DNA of 5,390 nucleotides from Burkholderia sp. Lineage in GTDB: Bacteria > Pseudomonadota > Gammaproteobacteria > Burkholderiales > Burkholderiaceae. A program made the translations under genes and the position numbers. Position 1 is the stretch's first letter. Each line of letters starts with the position of its first letter. Of this stretch, positions 5,276 through 5,390 are shown piece after piece. The notes beneath the pieces were generated by a model. That model was not told where the DNA came from, searched no databases, and saw only the letters and a program-made list of their open reading frames with translations. The stretch spans positions 1-5,390 of the forward strand of contig JAQGMD010000402.1 of NCBI GenBank assembly GCA_028292565.1, given 5' to 3'.

Positions 5276-5390
5276 GTGGAAATCACTAACGACCTGCAGG
5301 CTATTCACCGTGCGTTACAGTTGGCATCAAAAGGCCTGTTCACCACCACGCCGAATCCGCGCGTAGGTTGTGTCATCCTCAAAGACAAGC
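5276..5390 (+). CDS. ribD: Riboflavin biosynthesis protein RibD, N-terminus (3'-partial)
   Basis: The last 38 codons begin GTG GAA ATC and include IHRALQLASKGLFTTTPNPR followed by VGCVILKDK. This matches the start of the deaminase domain of RibD (compare MARALKLAQRGRFTTHPNPN then VGCVIVKDG in Escherichia coli). RibD is a cytosolic bifunctional enzyme of riboflavin synthesis: an N-terminal zinc-dependent pyrimidine deaminase and a C-terminal NADPH-dependent reductase. The zinc ligands (HAE and PCxxxGRTPPC motifs) and the reductase domain lie beyond the window edge. GTG 5276 is chosen because it leaves the normal short stretch before the RAL helix; a weak GAGA precedes it at 5269-5272. TTG 5267 is an alternative, and the frame is closed by a stop at 5219. 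It is unrelated in function to the pilus genes. Confidence 0.9.
   Translation, partial: MEITNDLQAIHRALQLASKGLFTTTPNPRVGCVILKDK

Overview
The window carries the 3' part of a type IV pilus (T4P) minor-pilin and tip cluster, an intergenic stretch full of inverted repeats, and the first codons of the riboflavin gene ribD. Gene content and order (pilY1-pilE, GspH/FimT-type pseudopilins, then ribD), moderate GC and Shine-Dalgarno signals fit a Gram-negative proteobacterium. The PilY1 and PilE style suggests a betaproteobacterium, possibly of the Nitrosomonadales; this taxonomic guess is inference only.

Layout. 1-2537 (+): C-terminal 844 residues of a PilY1-type tip adhesin whose start lies outside the window. 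2552-3028 (+): pilE-type minor pilin, with a GTG start behind a clear GGAGG. 3033-3584 (+): a FimT/GspH pseudopilin, 4 nt after pilE, with a C-terminal GRPR that matches the GRxR DNA-binding motif described for FimT. These three genes are co-directional and almost contiguous, so probably one operon. 3585-3911: a gap between convergent genes with a 9-bp GC-rich hairpin. 3912-4502 (-): a second, divergent GspH/FimT-type pseudopilin on the opposite strand, with its own ribosome-binding site. 4503-5275: about 770 bp with no convincing gene but several dyad structures. They include a 126-bp imperfect palindrome (29 paired positions per arm), a tandem pair of 22-bp dyad repeats and nested hairpins. 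5276-5390 (+): N-terminus of RibD, cut by the window end.

How it works together. Minor pilins and pseudopilins (PilE, FimT) with PilY1 are thought to form the complex that primes pilus assembly and sits at the pilus tip, where it acts in adhesion, surface sensing and, for FimT, DNA uptake. The reversed FimT paralogue looks like a separately expressed or laterally acquired variant that lacks the GRxR motif. RibD is metabolically unrelated and marks the edge of the pilus cluster. The most unusual material is the structured non-coding DNA between the reversed pseudopilin and ribD.
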